DNA of 64,000 nt from Methylobacterium tardum (GTDB lineage Bacteria > Pseudomonadota > Alphaproteobacteria > Rhizobiales > Beijerinckiaceae), in NCBI RefSeq assembly GCF_023546765.1, contig NZ_CP097484.1:4781501-4845500 (forward strand), written 5' to 3'. Each line of letters begins with the position of its first letter. Position 1 is the stretch's first letter. Under the pieces are notes generated by a model, which saw nothing but the letters and a program-made list of their open reading frames with translations, ran no database searches and was not told the DNA's origin. The position numbers and the translations under genes were made by a program. This document shows positions 18,240 to 27,056 of this stretch, piece by piece.

Positions 18240-19082
18240 TCAGGGCGCGATTCGGAACCGCTCCGGCTGCGCGCCGTCCGCATCGGTGAAGCCGTAGATT
18301 CGGGCGAGGTCGCCGGCATGCAGCACCGCGCCGGCCCGGCCCGCGATGTCCGGGTCGGCCGCCAGAGCGGCGAGCGCCCGGCCCGCATAGAGCGGTCCTT
18401 CTGTGGCGAGCCCATCCTGCCCGAGATCGCGCGCCCGCTCGGTGGCGACGAAGCCCGGCGAGAGGCCGAGCGCGGTCACGCCGTGCGGCGCCAGTTCCCG
18501 GGCGAAGGCCAGGGCGAGCCGGTTGGTGGCGGCCTTGGCGGAATCGTAGAAGACGTCGCCGAGGTAATCCTCGGTTCCGAAGGAGACCAGCGCGATCAGG
18601 CCGGAACGCGCCGCCACCATGGCGGGCGCGACCGCACGCGCGAGCAGCAGCGCCGGCAGCGGACCGGCTTCCAGGAAGCCGAGATAGGGCTCGGCCGAGC
18701 GGCGCCAGAACGGCGTGCCCCAGTCGGCGCCATCCGGGTAGCGCTCGCCGTCGTAGCCCTCGTTCCCGCCCCAGACGCTGCAGGCCGCGACGTCGATCCG
18801 GCCGAAGCGGCGCAGCACCCAGTGGACCAGGGTGTCGGTGGCGCGCTCGGAGCGGTGATCGCAGATGTAATGATGCCCGCGGCCGCCGGCGGCATCGACC
18901 ATCCGGGCCGTGTCCTCGATCGATTCGGGCCGCATCTCGGTCCGTGCGCCGGTCTCGCTGGACCGGGCGGTGACGATCACGGTGGCCCCCGCCTCTCCGA
19001 GAGCCCGGGCGAGGCCCCGGCCGACGCCCCGCGAGGCCCCCGCCACGAGGCAGATCTTCTGGGAAAGGTCCGGCGCGCTCAC
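18240..19082 (-). CDS. short-chain dehydrogenase/reductase
   Basis: 280 residues from GTG 19082. The Rossmann NAD(P) motif GASRGVGRGLARALG is near residue 18, an acidic/basic stretch (TARSSETGARTEM) follows strand two, and the catalytic Tyr-x-x-x-Lys is in VFYDSAKAATNRLA. The C-terminal part continues the typical SDR pattern (LSPGFVATE). It is the last gene of the acyl-CoA dehydrogenase, crotonase and SDR set and overlaps the crotonase stop by 4 bases (GTGA). Context suggests it oxidises or reduces a hydroxyacyl or ketoacyl intermediate, but SDR specificity cannot be read by eye. Confidence 0.88.
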   Translation of the reverse strand: MSAPDLSQKICLVAGASRGVGRGLARALGEAGATVIVTARSSETGARTEMRPESIEDTARMVDAAGGRGHHYICDHRSERATDTLVHWVLRRFGRIDVAACSVWGGNEGYDGERYPDGADWGTPFWRRSAEPYLGFLEAGPLPALLLARAVAPAMVAARSGLIALVSFGTEDYLGDVFYDSAKAATNRLALAFARELAPHGVTALGLSPGFVATERARDLGQDGLATEGPLYAGRALAALAADPDIAGRAGAVLHAGDLARIYGFTDADGAQPERFRIAP

Positions 19083-19846
19083 GCCGAGGACGCGGGCTTC
19101 GACCGGGACAGGAAGGCAGCGAGCCGCTCCTGGGATTCGGGCGAGCGCAGCTGCGCGTCGAAGGCCTTGGCTTCCGCCTCCAGCGCGGCCTCGACCTGCG
19201 CCTGGTCGCCCCGGATCAGGGCGCGGGAGGCCGCCAGCGCCCCGCGCGGCAGGGCGGCGAGGCGCGCGGCCTGCGCGATCGCCTGCTCGACCAGCATGTC
19301 GGCCGGCAGGACCGCGTTGACGAGGCCGAGCGCCTGCGCCTCGTCTGCGTCGAGGGGCCGGGACAGGAGCAGCAGCTCGGTGGCCCGGAGCCGTCCGACC
19401 CGCAGGGGCAGCAGGTAGCTCGAGGCCGCCTCCGGCACGAGGCCGAGTTCCACGAACGGCATGCGCAGCCGCGCCGCCGGGCTCGCGTAGACTAGGTCGC
19501 AGTGCAGGCAGAGCGTCGCGCCGATCCCCACCGCGATCCCGTCGACCGCCGCCACCATCGGGGTGCGGGTGCGGGCGAGCTGGCGGATGAAGGCCAGGGC
19601 CGGCGAGGCGGTGAACCCGTCCCCGGCATGCCCCATGAAGTCGGTGAGGTCGTTGCCGGCGCTGAACATGCCGGGCTGCCCGGCGAAGACCACGGCACCG
19701 ACCTGGTCCGAGGCATCCGCCTCGACCAGCGCCTCCCGCATGGCGTCGTACATCGCGCCGGTCAGCGCGTTCTTCTTCTCCGGACGGTTCAGGGTGATCA
19801 GGCGGACGCCGCCCTGGAGATCGCCGATCGCGACGGTATCGGCCAT
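19079..19846 (-). CDS. enoyl-CoA hydratase/isomerase (crotonase family)
   Basis: 255 residues. The oxyanion-hole strand is VVFAGQPGMFSAGNDLTDFM, the second block AAVDGIAVGIGATLCLHCDLVYAS, and a glutamate sits in MPFVELGLVPEAAS. Having Glu only at this second position is more like an isomerase or PaaG-type member than a classical two-glutamate hydratase, but that is an inference. Middle gene of a likely three-gene fatty acid or aromatic acid degradation operon, 12 bases after the acyl-CoA dehydrogenase. Confidence 0.9.
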   Translation of the reverse strand: MADTVAIGDLQGGVRLITLNRPEKKNALTGAMYDAMREALVEADASDQVGAVVFAGQPGMFSAGNDLTDFMGHAGDGFTASPALAFIRQLARTRTPMVAAVDGIAVGIGATLCLHCDLVYASPAARLRMPFVELGLVPEAASSYLLPLRVGRLRATELLLLSRPLDADEAQALGLVNAVLPADMLVEQAIAQAARLAALPRGALAASRALIRGDQAQVEAALEAEAKAFDAQLRSPESQERLAAFLSRSKPASSA

Positions 19847-19858
19847 GATCCGCTCCCC

Positions 19859-21598
19859 TCAAACCGCCAGCGCCAGCGCGGCATCGTCCGTGAAGGCGCC
19901 GCCCGCCACGACACTCTGCTCCAGCCCCTCGGCTGCGGTCAGCAGGTTCTCGGCATAGAAGCGCGCGAGGGCGATGCGGCCGGCATGGGCCGGATCGGTC
20001 TCGCCGGCCTTCAGGGCGGCGCTGGCGGCGAGCGCGCTCCGGGCGAGGCAGGCGCCGCCGAGAACCAGGCCGAACAGGCGCAGGTACGGCGTCGCGCCGG
20101 CGAGCGCCGTCTCCGGACGGTTGGAGCGCAGCGCCGCGAGCTGGTGGCTCGTCGCCCGGTCGAGGCTGCCGATCCCGTCCCGCAGCCGCGCCGCCATCTG
20201 GCCGAAGGCGGGATCGCCGGCCTTGAGCAGCCCCTCCGCCGCCTTGCGCATCCAGGCGATCTGCGACCGGGCCGTGGCGCCGCCGTTGAGCGGCAGCTTG
20301 CGGGCGGTGAGGTCGATGGCCTGGATGCCGTTGGTGCCCTCGTAGATGCCGAGGATGCGGGCGTCGCGCATGAGCTGCGCCGCCCCGGTCTCCTCCACGA
20401 AGCCCATGCCGCCATGGACCTGCACGCCGAGCGAGGTGACCTCGTTGGCGAGATCCGTCGCGAACGCCTTCGCCACCGGTGTCAGCAGGGAGGCGCGGTC
20501 CAGAGCGGGCTGCCCCTCCGGCCCCTTCGACGCGTCGAGGGCGGCGGCGGTGAGGTAGCAGATCGCGCGGGCGGCGGCCGTGGAGGCCTTCATGGTGAGC
20601 AGCATCCGCTGCACGTCCGGATGCGCGGCGATCGGGCTCGTCGCCTCGGCGGCGCCGATCGCCCGTCCCTGCCGGCGCTCCTGCGCGTAGGCGAGCGCCC
20701 GCTGGGTCGCGGCCTCGGCCACGCCGACGCCCTGCAGGCCGACATTGAGCCGGGCCGCGTTCATCATCGTGAACATGCAGGCCAGCCCCTTGTTCTCCTG
20801 CCCGATCAGCCAGCCGGTGGCGCCGCCCTGGTCGCCGAACGCCATGGAGCAGGTCGGCGAGGCGTGGATGCCAAGCTTGTGCTCGATGCCGGAGCAGCGC
20901 AGGTCGTTGCGGGTGCCATCCGGCAGCACCTTCGGCACGAGGAACAGCGAGATGCCCCGCGTGCCCGCCGGCGCGTCCGGCAGCCGGGCCAGCACGAGGT
21001 GGACGATGTTCTCGGCGAGGTCGTGCTCGCCGTACGTGATGTAGATCTTGTTGCCGGTGATCCGGTACGTGCCGTCGCCTACGGGGACGGCCCGGGTCCG
21101 CAGCAGCGCGAGGTCGGAGCCCGCCTGCGGCTCGGTCAGGTTCATGGTGGCGGGCCACTCGCCCGAGACCAGCTTCTCGAGGTAGCGCGCCTTCAGGTCG
21201 TCGGAGCCGTGGGCCGCCAGCGCCTCGATGCCGCCCTGGGTCAGGAGCGGGCAGAGCCCGAAGGCGAGGTTGGCGCCGTTCCACATCTCGGTGCAGGCGG
21301 CCTCGATCAGCTTCGGCAGGCCCTGCCCGCCGTGATCGGCCTCCGCCGAGAGCCCGTTCCAGCCGCCCTCCGTGAAGGTGCGGTACGCCTCCCGCCAGCC
21401 CGGCGGGGTGGTGACGCGCCCATCCGCGAACGGGGTGCCGTGCCGGTCGCCGACGCGGTTGAGCGGCGCGATCACCCCGGCGGCGATCCGCCCGGCCTCG
21501 GTGAGGATCGCCTCGGCATCGTCGGGGTCGACCGCGTCGAGCCCGACCACGTGCCGGAGGGTGAACAGCATCTCGGGGACCGGGGCGCGGTAACTCAT
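19859..21598 (-). CDS. acyl-CoA dehydrogenase (long form with C-terminal domain)
   Basis: 579 residues, longer than a standard 380-residue enzyme because of a C-terminal AcylCoAdehyd_C domain, as in the DmdC group. Visible signatures: LTEPQAGSDLALL (FAD contact), GNKIYITYGEHDLA, GVAEAATQRALAYAQER, and GIYEGTNGIQAIDL, which binds FAD. It makes the trans-2-enoyl-CoA with electrons passed to ETF. AGGGAGG 5 bases before ATG 21598 gives a strong start. It heads the operon with the crotonase and SDR, and is divergent from tsaC. Confidence 0.92.
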   Translation of the reverse strand: MSYRAPVPEMLFTLRHVVGLDAVDPDDAEAILTEAGRIAAGVIAPLNRVGDRHGTPFADGRVTTPPGWREAYRTFTEGGWNGLSAEADHGGQGLPKLIEAACTEMWNGANLAFGLCPLLTQGGIEALAAHGSDDLKARYLEKLVSGEWPATMNLTEPQAGSDLALLRTRAVPVGDGTYRITGNKIYITYGEHDLAENIVHLVLARLPDAPAGTRGISLFLVPKVLPDGTRNDLRCSGIEHKLGIHASPTCSMAFGDQGGATGWLIGQENKGLACMFTMMNAARLNVGLQGVGVAEAATQRALAYAQERRQGRAIGAAEATSPIAAHPDVQRMLLTMKASTAAARAICYLTAAALDASKGPEGQPALDRASLLTPVAKAFATDLANEVTSLGVQVHGGMGFVEETGAAQLMRDARILGIYEGTNGIQAIDLTARKLPLNGGATARSQIAWMRKAAEGLLKAGDPAFGQMAARLRDGIGSLDRATSHQLAALRSNRPETALAGATPYLRLFGLVLGGACLARSALAASAALKAGETDPAHAGRIALARFYAENLLTAAEGLEQSVVAGGAFTDDAALALAV

Positions 21599-21735
21599 AC
21601 GATCCTCCCTCAGCGCGGCCCGCCCGTTCGTTACCCCCGGGGCGGGTTTGACCGCGCCCGCGAACCGGGGCTACGGCGGCCCGAGAATAGGCGCACGCGC
21701 CGCGCGCCGCCATCATCTTGGGAACGGCTTTTCGC

Positions 21736-22734
21736 ATGAACGATCCCGGGTCAACGGTCCCGGCCGCGACCCGGCGGCTCGGCCCGGACGCCTCCGGCCT
21801 CGCCGAGGCCGCCGCGCTGCTGCGGGCCGGCGGTCTCGTGGCCTTTCCCACCGAGACCGTCTACGGGCTCGGGGCGGACGCCACCGACGCCGATGCGGTG
21901 ACGCGGATCTTCGCCGCCAAGGACCGGCCGCGCTTCAACCCGCTGATCGCCCACCTGCCGGAGGCGGAAGCCGCCTTCGCGGAAGGTGACTTCGACGAAC
22001 ACGCGCGCCGCCTCGCGGAGGCCTTCTGGCCGGGTCCGCTGACCCTGGTGGTACCGGCTCACCCGAAGACGCAAATCTCCGATCTCGCCCGCGCCGGCCT
22101 GCCGAGCGTCGCCCTGCGGGTTCCGGCGCATCCGCTCGCCCAGGCCCTGCTGGCCGGCGTCGGCCGCCCGGTCGCGGCGCCCTCGGCCAACCGGTCCGGA
22201 CGGGTCAGCCCGACCCGGGCGGACCACGTCCTTGCGGATCTCGCGGGCCGGATCGGCGCCGTGCTCGACGGCGGCGACACGCAGGTCGGCGTCGAATCGA
22301 CCGTGGTGGCGTGTCTCGGCGGGACGCCCCGGCTGCTGCGGCCCGGCGGGATCACCCGCGCAGCGCTGCGCGACATCCTCGGCCTTGAACCGGCCGTGCC
22401 CGCATCCGCGGATGCCGACCGCCCGGCCGGCCCCGGCATGCTCGCCTCGCACTACGCTCCCCGCGCGCGGGTCCGCCTGAATGCGGCACAGATCGAGCCG
22501 GGCGAGGCGGTGCTGCTGTTCGGATCGGCACGCCCGGCGGGTCACAAGCGGGCATGCGCCGCGCTCAACCTCAGCCCGTCGGGTGATCTCGCCCAGGCGG
22601 CGGCGCGGCTGTTCGGCGCCTTGCGTGATCTCGACGCAAGCGGCGCCGACACGATAGCGGTGGTGCCGATCCCCGCCGAAGGATTGGGCGAGGCTATCGG
22701 CGACCGCCTCGCCCGGGCCGCGGCGCCGCGCTGA
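21736..22734 (+). CDS. tsaC: threonylcarbamoyl-AMP synthase (Sua5/TsaC)
   Basis: 332 residues. The YrdC/Sua5 catalytic domain begins with LLRAGGLVAFPTETVYGLGADA, followed by KDRPRFNPLIAHL and SALRVP-type strands, with ALRVPAHPLAQALL and APSANRSGRVSPT forming the nucleotide and threonine pocket. A C-terminal Sua5 domain (PAGPGMLASHYAP onward) makes this the long Sua5 form. It makes threonylcarbamoyl-AMP for t6A at position 37 of ANN-decoding tRNAs. The frame is open from TTG 21718, but ATG 21736 is preferred. Two hairpins follow, one a clear terminator. Confidence 0.95.
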   Translation: MNDPGSTVPAATRRLGPDASGLAEAAALLRAGGLVAFPTETVYGLGADATDADAVTRIFAAKDRPRFNPLIAHLPEAEAAFAEGDFDEHARRLAEAFWPGPLTLVVPAHPKTQISDLARAGLPSVALRVPAHPLAQALLAGVGRPVAAPSANRSGRVSPTRADHVLADLAGRIGAVLDGGDTQVGVESTVVACLGGTPRLLRPGGITRAALRDILGLEPAVPASADADRPAGPGMLASHYAPRARVRLNAAQIEPGEAVLLFGSARPAGHKRACAALNLSPSGDLAQAAARLFGALRDLDASGADTIAVVPIPAEGLGEAIGDRLARAAAPR

Positions 22735-22832
22735 GAGCAGAGATTTTTTCGGTGGCGACGGAACAGATATCGCCGCCATCCGTTTATTGATCACGAAGGC
22801 CTTCTCAGCCCCCAAATGGCCTTTTCCTTCCA

Positions 22833-22858
22833 GGCTCGGAGCAATCCGAGCCTTTTTT
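22833..22858 (+). terminator. rho-independent terminator downstream of tsaC
   Basis: GGCTCGGA (22833-22840) and TCCGAGCC (22845-22852) pair perfectly around GCAA and are followed by TTTTTT. A weaker AAGGCC/GGCCTT pair with a TTTT tail (22796-22827) lies just upstream, so there may be two stops in a row. Confidence 0.9.
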
Positions 22859-22870
22859 CTTGGGCTTCTC

Positions 22871-23467
22871 TCAGGCCAGCTTGGCGGCGATCCCGGCGAC
22901 GTGCCGGCCCTGGAAGCGGGCGCCCTCCAGTTCCACGGCGCTGGGCTGGCGGGAGCCGTCGCCGTCCGCGATCGTGCTGGCGCCGTAGGGGGTGTTGCCC
23001 TTGACTGCCTCGACGCCGGCCTGGCCCTGGAAGCTATAGGGCAGGCCGACGACAACCATGCCGTGGTGGAACAGCACCGTGTGGAAGCTCGTCAGGGTGG
23101 TCTCCTGGCCGCCGTGCTGCGAGGCGGTCGAGGTGAAGACCGAGCCGACCTTGCCGACCAGCGCGCCCTTCATCCACAGCCCGCCGGTCTGGTCGATGAA
23201 CTGCTTCATCTGCGAAGCCATGTTGCCGTAGCGGGTCGGCGTGCCGAAGATGATGGCGTCGTAGTCGGCCAGCTCGGCCACGGTGGCGATTGGCGCGGCC
23301 TGATCGAGCTTGAAGTGGTTCTGCCGGGCGACCTCCTCGGGCACCAGCTCGGGCACCCGCTTCACCACGACCTCGGCCCCGGTCTCGCGCGCACCCTCGG
23401 CGACGGCGTAGGCCATCTGCTCCACGTGCCCGTAGGTCGAGTAGTACAGCACCAGAACCTTGGCCAT
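22871..23467 (-). CDS. wrbA: NAD(P)H:quinone oxidoreductase WrbA
   Basis: 198 residues. A flavodoxin-like fold with the FMN phosphate loop [12 protein letters not shown] at the N terminus, [19 protein letters not shown], and [15 protein letters not shown], all classical WrbA signatures. It reduces quinones by two electrons using NADH or NADPH and protects against redox cycling. ATG 23467 is preceded by GGGAGA; a longer frame reaches 23572 but lacks similarity. Divergent from a LysR gene, with clustered inverted repeats between them, so that regulator probably controls it. Confidence 0.96.
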   Translation of the reverse strand: MAKVLVLYYSTYGHVEQMAYAVAEGARETGAEVVVKRVPELVPEEVARQNHFKLDQAAPIATVAELADYDAIIFGTPTRYGNMASQMKQFIDQTGGLWMKGALVGKVGSVFTSTASQHGGQETTLTSFHTVLFHHGMVVVGLPYSFQGQAGVEAVKGNTPYGASTIADGDGSRQPSAVELEGARFQGRHVAGIAAKLA

Positions 23468-23499
23468 GCGGTGGTCTCCCATCCCGTGTCTCGAACAGC

Positions 23500-23518
23500 C
23501 CGGCGAATCGTTCGCCGG
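23500..23518. promoter_or_regulatory. perfect palindrome near the wrbA start
   Basis: CCGGCGAA-TCG-TTCGCCGG, eight paired bases around a three-base centre, 33 bases upstream of the wrbA start codon. Its place fits either a repressor site or a hairpin in the wrbA leader. Confidence 0.5.
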
Positions 23519-23568
23519 TGCGGTGCCCTCCATGGCGCGTTTCACGCTTTGCAAAAATGCCCCGCGGC

Positions 23569-23595
23569 GCAAGAGTGGTCTTGCATTGACGCAAG
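23569..23595. promoter_or_regulatory. probable LysR operator: three alternating GCAAG half-sites
   Basis: GCAAGA (23569-23574), TCTTGC (23579-23584) and GCAAG (23591-23595) alternate in orientation. The first two make a perfect inverted repeat with a 4-base gap, the last two (CTTGC-ATTGAC-GCAAG) a second one. The array ends 9 bases before the LysR start codon, where autoregulatory LysR sites are usual, and is on the wrbA promoter side. Confidence 0.55.
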
Positions 23596-23604
23596 GGTCA
23601 GAAC

Positions 23605-24477
23605 GTGTCGCTGGATTGGGACGAATTCCGGTTTGTGAAGTCCGTGGCGGATCACGGCGGCCTGACGGCGGCGGCCGCGCAGCTCGGGATCAACCACTCG
23701 ACGGCATTCCGGCGGCTCGCGGCGGTGGAGGCGAAGCTCGACGCGCGGCTGTTCGAGCGCCTGCGCACCGGCTACGTCCCGACTCCGGCGGGTCAGGCGA
23801 TGATCGCGGCGGCCGCCCGGATCGAGACCGACGTCACGCAGTTCGCCCGCGCGATGGCGGGCCGCGGCGAGACGCCGTCGGGGGAACTGCGCGTGACCGC
23901 GCCCGCCGGCTTCGCGGCCGATCTGCTCATGCCGGTCCTGGCTGATTTCAGCGCACGCTACCCGGAGATCCGGATCGACCTGCTCCTCACCGAGGAGGCG
24001 CTCAACCTGTCGCGCCGGGACGCCGATGTGGCGATCCGTGTGAGCCGGGAACCGAGCGAGACCCTGGTCGGGCGTCGCTTGGCCGCCACGGCCTGGGGGC
24101 TCTACGGCCGGGCCGACCGGGAGTATGGCGACCTGTCCCGGGAGGCCTGGGTCTGCCCAGGTCCCGGAGTGGCGAACGGCTCGTTCATGCGGTTCGTCGC
24201 CGCCCGCGCTCCGGCCGACCGGATCCGGCTGCAGCTCAACACGGTGACGGGTCTCGACGCGGCGGTCTCGGCCGGCCTCGGGATCGGTCCACTGCCCTGC
24301 TTCGTGGCCGATGCCAACCCGGCCTTGCGCCGCCTGTCCGGCCCCTATCCGGAACTCGGGGCCGATCTCTGGGTGCTGACGCATCCCGACCTGCGCCACG
24401 CGGCGCGGGTCCGGGTCTTCATGGAGCATTTCGCCGAAGCGATGCTTCCCTTGCGGGCGCGGTTCGAGGGCCGGTGA
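23605..24477 (+). CDS. LysR family transcriptional regulator
   Basis: 290 residues starting at GTG. The N-terminal winged helix-turn-helix reads [33 protein letters not shown] (about residues 10-42), followed by the linker helix and a substrate-binding fold beginning [23 protein letters not shown]. It resembles the group of regulators that control neighbouring redox enzymes. Divergent from wrbA with 137 bases between starts that hold clustered inverted repeats, so wrbA is the likely target. Inducer unknown. Confidence 0.92.
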   Translation: MSLDWDEFRFVKSVADHGGLTAAAAQLGINHSTAFRRLAAVEAKLDARLFERLRTGYVPTPAGQAMIAAAARIETDVTQFARAMAGRGETPSGELRVTAPAGFAADLLMPVLADFSARYPEIRIDLLLTEEALNLSRRDADVAIRVSREPSETLVGRRLAATAWGLYGRADREYGDLSREAWVCPGPGVANGSFMRFVAARAPADRIRLQLNTVTGLDAAVSAGLGIGPLPCFVADANPALRRLSGPYPELGADLWVLTHPDLRHAARVRVFMEHFAEAMLPLRARFEGR

Positions 24478-24483
24478 TCCGGC

Positions 24484-24957
24484 TCAGCGGATCTCGGCGA
24501 CCTCGACCTCGTGGCCGTTCACCTCGACCACGTCGCCGACGGCCCTGCCGGTGATCGCCCGGGCGAGCGGCGCCACGTAGGAGATCGATCCCTTGTGCGG
24601 GTCGGCCTCGTCCTCGCCGACGATCCGGAAGGTCTGCCGGCTCTCCTTGCCGGTCTCGTCCTCGCGTACGATCGTAACGGTGGCGCCGAAATGGACGGTG
24701 TCGCCGCCCTTGGGCTCGGCGAGCTGTGCGGTGTTCTTGCGCGCCGCCCAGTAGCGCAGATCGCGCCCAATCCGGGAATCCTCGGCCTTGTCGGCGGGAT
24801 CCAGGGAGGCGACTTCCTTCTCCAGGCGCGCGACCTCGGCCTCGATCTGCGCGAGGCCTTCCGGGGTGACGAAGTTGGTATGGGGCGAGATCGGCCGATC
24901 CGGCAGATTCTCGAACGCTTCCCCGCCCTCGGGCTCTTTGACGAATGCGACGCTCAT
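24484..24957 (-). CDS. GreA/GreB family transcript-cleavage-factor-like protein
   Basis: 157 residues. An unusual N-terminal stretch (KEPEGGEAFENLPDRPISPHTNFVTPEGL) leads into a two-helix coiled coil (EAEVARLEKEVASL to about 75) and the FKBP-like C-terminal domain (TFRIVGEDEADPHKGSISYVAPLARAITG), which is close to GreB. Aligned by eye on the AAR motif, the tip positions that hold the acidic pair in E. coli GreA (D41, E44) are both arginine here (DSRIGRDLRYWAAR). It may therefore bind the RNA polymerase channel without stimulating cleavage. Transcribed alone. Confidence 0.85.
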   Translation of the reverse strand: MSVAFVKEPEGGEAFENLPDRPISPHTNFVTPEGLAQIEAEVARLEKEVASLDPADKAEDSRIGRDLRYWAARKNTAQLAEPKGGDTVHFGATVTIVREDETGKESRQTFRIVGEDEADPHKGSISYVAPLARAITGRAVGDVVEVNGHEVEVAEIR

Positions 24958-25160
24958 AAAAAAGGTAACCCGTCAGGTACGGCAAAGGTTCCAGCCGGGC
25001 CGCGAAACCTGCCGCCTCACGCCGGCTCGGCAGCGCCGGCCATCGCCTCGAACCGAGCGCACGATCGGACTTCCGAGCCATCGAACAGGCCGCGGCATCG
25101 CGCCTGGCGTGGTTCGGGGCCGGCGCCGTACGATCGACCGGGAATCACCCGGAGCAGCCG

Positions 25161-25970
25161 ATGACCTCCCCCTCCCCGGCCGACGCCATCGTAGCCAACC
25201 GCCGAGCCTGGGACGCCTCCGCCCCGCTCCATCGCGACGACCCGTCCTGGGAGCGCCTGAAGCAGCATTTCGCGCGCGATCCCGGCTTCTCGTGGTTCGA
25301 TCCGCCCATGGAGGCGGCCCTGCGGGCGATCGGCCTCGGTGATCGTGCGGTCGCCCATCTCTGCTGCAACAACGGTCGGGAGACGGTGTCGCTCATGAAC
25401 CTGGGCGCCCGGGAGGCTGTCGGCTTCGACCAGTCGGTCGCCTTCCTGGATCAGGCCCGGGACTTGGCGGCGGTGGCCGGGCGCGCCTGCACGTTCGTGG
25501 CGGGGGACGTGCACGCGATCGAGGCCCGGTACGACGGCGCCTTCGACCTCGTGGTGATCACGATCGGCGTGCTCGGCTGGATGCCGGATCTCGCCCGGTT
25601 CATGGCCGTGCCGGCGCGCCTGCTGCGCGCGGGCGGGCGGATCCTCATCCACGAGGAACACCCCGTGGTGAACATGTTCGAGCCGCGGGCGGAGCCGCCG
25701 CTCCTCGTCAGGCACTCCTACTTCCGCCCGACACCCTTCGTCGGCGAGGACGCGATCGTCTACGGGAACGGCCCGGCGCCGCGGGTCGGTCCCCATTACT
25801 GGTTCGCCCATCCCCTGGGCTGCGTGGTCGAGGCCCTGATCGGCTCGGGCCTCGCGATCGAGCGGCTCCGCGAGTTCCCGGACAACATCAGCTCGGCGGC
25901 CTGCGAGTCACTCGCGGCCGGCCGGATGCTGCCGATGAGCTACCTGCTGCAGGCCCGGAAGGCGCCGTGA
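25161..25970 (+). CDS. class I SAM-dependent methyltransferase
   Basis: 269 residues. The SAM-binding region is AVAHLCCNNGRETVSLMNLGAREAVGFDQS (motif I and the acidic end of strand two), then VVITIGVLGWMPDLA and the post-motif LLRAGGRILIHEEHPV. This matches the widespread small-molecule methyltransferase group of bacteria, with no specific substrate evident; the Cys-Cys pair in motif I is unusual. ATG 25161 follows a weak ribosome site (GGAGCAG). It converges on acuI with 12 bases between the stops. Confidence 0.8.
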   Translation: MTSPSPADAIVANRRAWDASAPLHRDDPSWERLKQHFARDPGFSWFDPPMEAALRAIGLGDRAVAHLCCNNGRETVSLMNLGAREAVGFDQSVAFLDQARDLAAVAGRACTFVAGDVHAIEARYDGAFDLVVITIGVLGWMPDLARFMAVPARLLRAGGRILIHEEHPVVNMFEPRAEPPLLVRHSYFRPTPFVGEDAIVYGNGPAPRVGPHYWFAHPLGCVVEALIGSGLAIERLREFPDNISSAACESLAAGRMLPMSYLLQARKAP

Positions 25971-25982
25971 GGCCCGCCGCCT

Positions 25983-26969
25983 CTACGCCACCTCGACCAC
26001 GATCCGCCCCCGGACCTTGCCGGCCAGGATCTCCGCGCCGAGCCGGCCGACCTCCTCCAGGCGGACCTTGCTGGTCATGGTGGCGAGCTTGCCGAGGTCG
26101 AGTTCCCGGGCGAGCCGCGCCCAGGCCTCGCGGCGCTTCGGCTGCGGGGTCGTGACGCTGTTGATGCCGAGGAGCGAGACGCCGCGCAGGATGAACGGCG
26201 CCACGGAGGTGGGCAGATCCATGCCCTGCGCCAGCCCGCAGGCGGCGACCGCACCGTCGGCCTTGGTCATGGCGAGCACGTTGGCGAGCGTCGTGGAGCC
26301 GACCGCGTCGACACCCGCCGCCCAGCGCTCCTTGCCGAGCGGCTTGCCGGGCTTCGACAGCTCCGCCCGGTCGAGGATCTCGGCGGCCCCGAGCCCCTTC
26401 AGGTAATCGGATTCGCCGTCGCGGCCCGTGGAGGCGATCACGTGCCAGCCGGCCCGGGCGAGCAGCGCCACCGCCACCGAGCCGACGCCGCCGGAGGCGC
26501 CGGTGACGATCACCGGGCCGTGCTCCGGCTTCACGCCATGGGCGTCGAGCGCCATGCAGCACAGCATCGCCGTGTAGCCGGCGGTGCCGACCGCCATGGC
26601 CTGCTCCGGCGTCAGGCCCTGCGGCAGCGGCACCAGCCAGTCGCCCTTGACCCGGGCGCGCTGCGCGTAGGCGCCGAGATGGGTCTCGCCAACGCCCCAG
26701 CCGGTGAGCACCACGGCGTCGCCCGGCTTGTACGCGGGGTGATCCGAGGTCTCGGCGACCCCCGAGAAGTCGATGCCGGGGATCATCGGGAAGCGGCGCA
26801 CCACCGGCGACGTGCCGGTGAGCGCGAGGCCATCCTTGTAGTTCAGGGTGGAGTGCGTCACCCGCACGGTGACGTCGCCGTCCATCAGGTCGGCATCGTC
26901 GAAATCCCGGAAGGCGAGGCTCTGGCCGCCCTCGTTCTTCTCGACCACCCAGGCCTTGAACGTCCCCAT
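25983..26969 (-). CDS. acuI: AcuI/YhdH family acrylyl-CoA reductase (NADPH)
   Basis: 328 residues of the medium-chain dehydrogenase/reductase superfamily without the zinc sites. Key segments are STLNYKDGLALTG, RFPMIPGIDFSGVAETS, GDAVVLTGWGVGETHLGAYA, the cofactor loop VTGASGGVGSVAVALLARAG, and GVSLLGINSV, all typical of AcuI/YhdH. The enzyme reduces acryloyl-CoA to propanoyl-CoA, which detoxifies the reactive intermediate, for example in 3-hydroxypropionate or DMSP use. GGGAGGTG 4 bases before ATG 26969 fixes the start; the longer frame to 27020 is not needed. Confidence 0.9.
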   Translation of the reverse strand: MGTFKAWVVEKNEGGQSLAFRDFDDADLMDGDVTVRVTHSTLNYKDGLALTGTSPVVRRFPMIPGIDFSGVAETSDHPAYKPGDAVVLTGWGVGETHLGAYAQRARVKGDWLVPLPQGLTPEQAMAVGTAGYTAMLCCMALDAHGVKPEHGPVIVTGASGGVGSVAVALLARAGWHVIASTGRDGESDYLKGLGAAEILDRAELSKPGKPLGKERWAAGVDAVGSTTLANVLAMTKADGAVAACGLAQGMDLPTSVAPFILRGVSLLGINSVTTPQPKRREAWARLARELDLGKLATMTSKVRLEEVGRLGAEILAGKVRGRIVVEVA

Positions 26970-27056
26970 CGTCACCTCCCGTGTTGCGCGGTGAGGTGTG
27001 GCCGGGCCGTCCGGAATCAAGGCGGCCCGGACACGTCGCCCGGGCCGCGCCTCCGA

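Noticed and set aside
18240..21851. One 1203-residue open frame covering the SDR, crotonase and dehydrogenase region
   Set aside because: Only the last 280 residues are protein-like (the SDR). The rest is the shifted frame of the crotonase and acyl-CoA dehydrogenase genes, kept open by high GC.
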